Part shown: positions 62,903 through 64,000 of the stretch, piece by piece
How positions within the stretch are numbered: the first letter of the stretch is position 1
How the letters are laid out: each line of letters starts with the position of its first letter
Origin: Methylovulum psychrotolerans
GTDB taxonomy: Bacteria; Pseudomonadota; Gammaproteobacteria; Methylococcales; Methylomonadaceae
Direction: 5' to 3'
Assembly: GCF_002923755.1 (NCBI RefSeq)
Contig: NZ_PGFZ01000001.1
Coordinates: 326,262-390,261 of the forward strand
Length of the DNA stretch: 64,000 bases
Translations under genes and position numbers: made by a program
Notes under the pieces: model-generated
What the model saw: only the letters and a program-made list of their open reading frames with translations
Told to the model about the DNA's origin: nothing
The model's database searches: none

Positions 62903-63730
62903 ATGAAAAGATTCTTTTTACTGATGCTGTCGCTTTGGAAACAGCAGCTCAAACTCTACGCCACCGCCGCCCTGATTGGTGCGCTGATCGGCGTGTTTAT
63001 CCTCGCCCCCAGTTATAACTTCATCTATTCGCGTGAAAGCAATAATAATAAATTATCTTCCCTCGAATACGTCTTTAGCCAGCTTACCTCCATTTTCGAC
63101 GGCAACATCGCGGAAGACAACCTGCTGATGTTTTACGCCAAAATCGGCGCGATGCTGGGCTTGTTGACAGTCGGCATTTACGGGGTATTACACAAACGTC
63201 TAGCGCGTATCGAATCCCTGAAAGCGGAGTTGCAAAAAGACTTGGCCACCATCATCGCCCTAGGCGAAGGCCCATACTTGGAGTTTAAGTCCTCGCTACG
63301 CTGGGATTTGGAGCAATCCCGTATCAACCGCACCCTTGAAGGGGTTATCCTCAAAACCCTGGCGGGTTTCTTAAACAGCAGCCATGGCGGTACTTTATTA
63401 ATAGGCGTAGCCGACGACGGCACTATTATAGGCTTGGAAAAAGATTACCAAACCCTGAAAAAGCCCAACCAAGACGGTTTTGAGCAGTCCATCATGACCG
63501 CCATCTCCACCAACTTAGGCGCCGACCTTTGCAGCCTAGTCCATGTCCTGTTCCACGTCATCGACCACAAAGACATCTGCCGCCTCATTATCAGCCCCGC
63601 CCACCGTCCGGTTTTCCTCACCCAAAACGGCACGCCCAAGTTGTTCGTCAGAACCGGCGGTGCCACCCGCGACCTGAATATCCAAGAGGCTTTGGAGTTT
63701 GTGCAGATCCGTTGGAAGCGGGAGGGGTAA
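62903..63730 (+). CDS. Membrane-anchored AlbA_2/Schlafen-like ATP-binding protein (275 aa)
   Basis: Two N-terminal spans, about residues 18-40 (YATAALIGALIGVFILAP) and 76-96 (MFYAKIGAMLGLLTVGIYG), then an AlbA_2/SLFN-type domain from about residue 115: PYLEFKSSLRWD, VILKTLAGFLNSSHGGTLLIGV, and LFVRTGGATRDLNIQEAL at the end. This domain occurs in transcription regulators and in some phage-defence proteins; a membrane-anchored form is less usual. It is transcribed alone. Function unknown. Confidence 0.8.
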   Translation: MKRFFLLMLSLWKQQLKLYATAALIGALIGVFILAPSYNFIYSRESNNNKLSSLEYVFSQLTSIFDGNIAEDNLLMFYAKIGAMLGLLTVGIYGVLHKRLARIESLKAELQKDLATIIALGEGPYLEFKSSLRWDLEQSRINRTLEGVILKTLAGFLNSSHGGTLLIGVADDGTIIGLEKDYQTLKKPNQDGFEQSIMTAISTNLGADLCSLVHVLFHVIDHKDICRLIISPAHRPVFLTQNGTPKLFVRTGGATRDLNIQEALEFVQIRWKREG

Positions 63731-63762
63731 AATCACAGTGACAGCAGCCTCAGCTCCCTGAT

Positions 63763-64000
63763 GTGGCTACACTAAACCGGACACACACTTTAAAATATCC
63801 TAAAAAGAGTGTGATCCTAATATGAGCCAAGAAAAAGTCAAAACCTATACCGCCGAATTTAGAGAGTCTGCCGTAAGGGGAGTCGCTATTTTTGCGAAAG
63901 ATTGCTTCGGCATCCTTGCCGGTCAATCAGCAAAAATCACGCGACCGCTTATGCCTTCGGCTGCCCCAGCCGTCCTGGTCACTCGCTCGCCACCCAACAA
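63763..64000 (+). pseudogene. Left end of an IS with transposase gene interrupted by the structured element
   Basis: ATG 63822 begins MSQEKVKTYTAEFRESAV, the usual N-terminus of an IS3-type transposase (OrfA). After 18 codons, at 63875-63877, the frame runs into the mobile element and continues as unrelated residues (RGVAIFAKDCFG...) to the window edge. The TGGCTACACTAAACCGGACA stretch beginning near 63763 is a candidate left terminal repeat of the IS. The transposase is therefore probably inactivated, at least in this copy. The rest lies outside the window. Confidence 0.7.
63877..64000 (+). mobile_element. Structured mobile element, copy 2 (cut by the right edge)
   Basis: These 124 bases are identical to the reverse complement of 3954-4077, starting at the same GGGGAGTCGC end. 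Its 5' flank is CCGTAA here and CTTAAA for copy 1, so AA directly before the G-run is shared (either part of the element or target preference). The orientation is opposite to copy 1. The remaining ~115 bp, with the other terminal repeat and possibly cargo, lies outside. Zero differences over 124 bp imply recent movement or gene conversion. Confidence 0.85.

Noticed and set aside
1..64000. tRNA, rRNA and CRISPR genes
   Set aside because: No cloverleaf, rRNA motif or short regularly spaced repeat was recognised by eye in the intergenic regions; a tRNAscan or CRISPR finder run would be decisive.

Overview
The window looks like part of the chromosome of a gammaproteobacterial methanotroph (order Methylococcales, genus not resolved). 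The evidence is a block of tetrahydromethanopterin/methanofuran cofactor genes (31.0-34.2 kb), a periplasmic binding protein of the XoxJ/MxaJ type linked to quinoprotein methanol dehydrogenases, a PEP-CTERM protein, and typical gammaproteobacterial housekeeping clusters (hemCDXY, pcnB-folK-panBC-panD, lpxC, zapE, prlC-ubiD). No rRNA, tRNA or CRISPR array was recognised.

Layout. 0-2.7 kb: a compact leftward operon of small, mostly overlapping genes (tiny membrane proteins and cysteine-rich zinc-ribbon-like proteins), divergent from a small HTH repressor-like gene at 2.77 kb; it resembles a small prophage or plasmid-like element, possibly inovirus-like, cut by the left edge. 3.2-5.3 kb: a DUF1640-like coiled-coil protein and two tandem retropepsin-like genes, the first broken by a ~240-bp structured mobile element. 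5.3-7.5 kb: eutBC. 7.6-10.1 kb: a three-repeat propeller-like protein, an AT-rich gap and lpxC. 10.4-18.5 kb: zapE, a GNAT enzyme, then a TetR regulator with a complete DevCAB-type ABC exporter and NodT outer-membrane channel, and mtgA. 18.5-25.1 kb: exported proteins, a fatty-acid-hydroxylase family enzyme, a nitroreductase, a BluB-CobT fusion, the XoxJ-like protein and a lipoprotein. 25.4-27.1 kb: an AT-rich two-gene unit (ABC/OLD-like ATPase plus a small PD-(D/E)XK-like protein), a candidate defence system. 27.1-30.7 kb: MATE transporter, YncE-like protein, DUF4242 protein, TetR. 31.0-34.2 kb: the C1-cofactor operon. 34.3-36.9 kb: clpB with a good heat-shock promoter. 37.0-46.4 kb: a six-gene Anbu-proteasome operon with two short transglutaminase-like proteins, a ParA-like ATPase, an ATP-grasp/alpha-E fusion and a giant DUF2126 transglutaminase. 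47.2-63.7 kb: an OFA-type MFS carrier and ordinary housekeeping genes. 63.76-64 kb: the start of an IS transposase gene interrupted by a second copy of the structured element, identical over the 124 bp visible.

The leading candidates for something new are: (1) the ~240-bp structured element present twice in opposite orientations, which I suspect is an ORF-less HEARO/IscB-type omega-RNA element; (2) the ATPase + PD-(D/E)XK pair at 25.4-27.1 kb; (3) the Anbu operon carrying a ParA-like ATPase; and (4) the cassette of overlapping micro-genes at the left edge.
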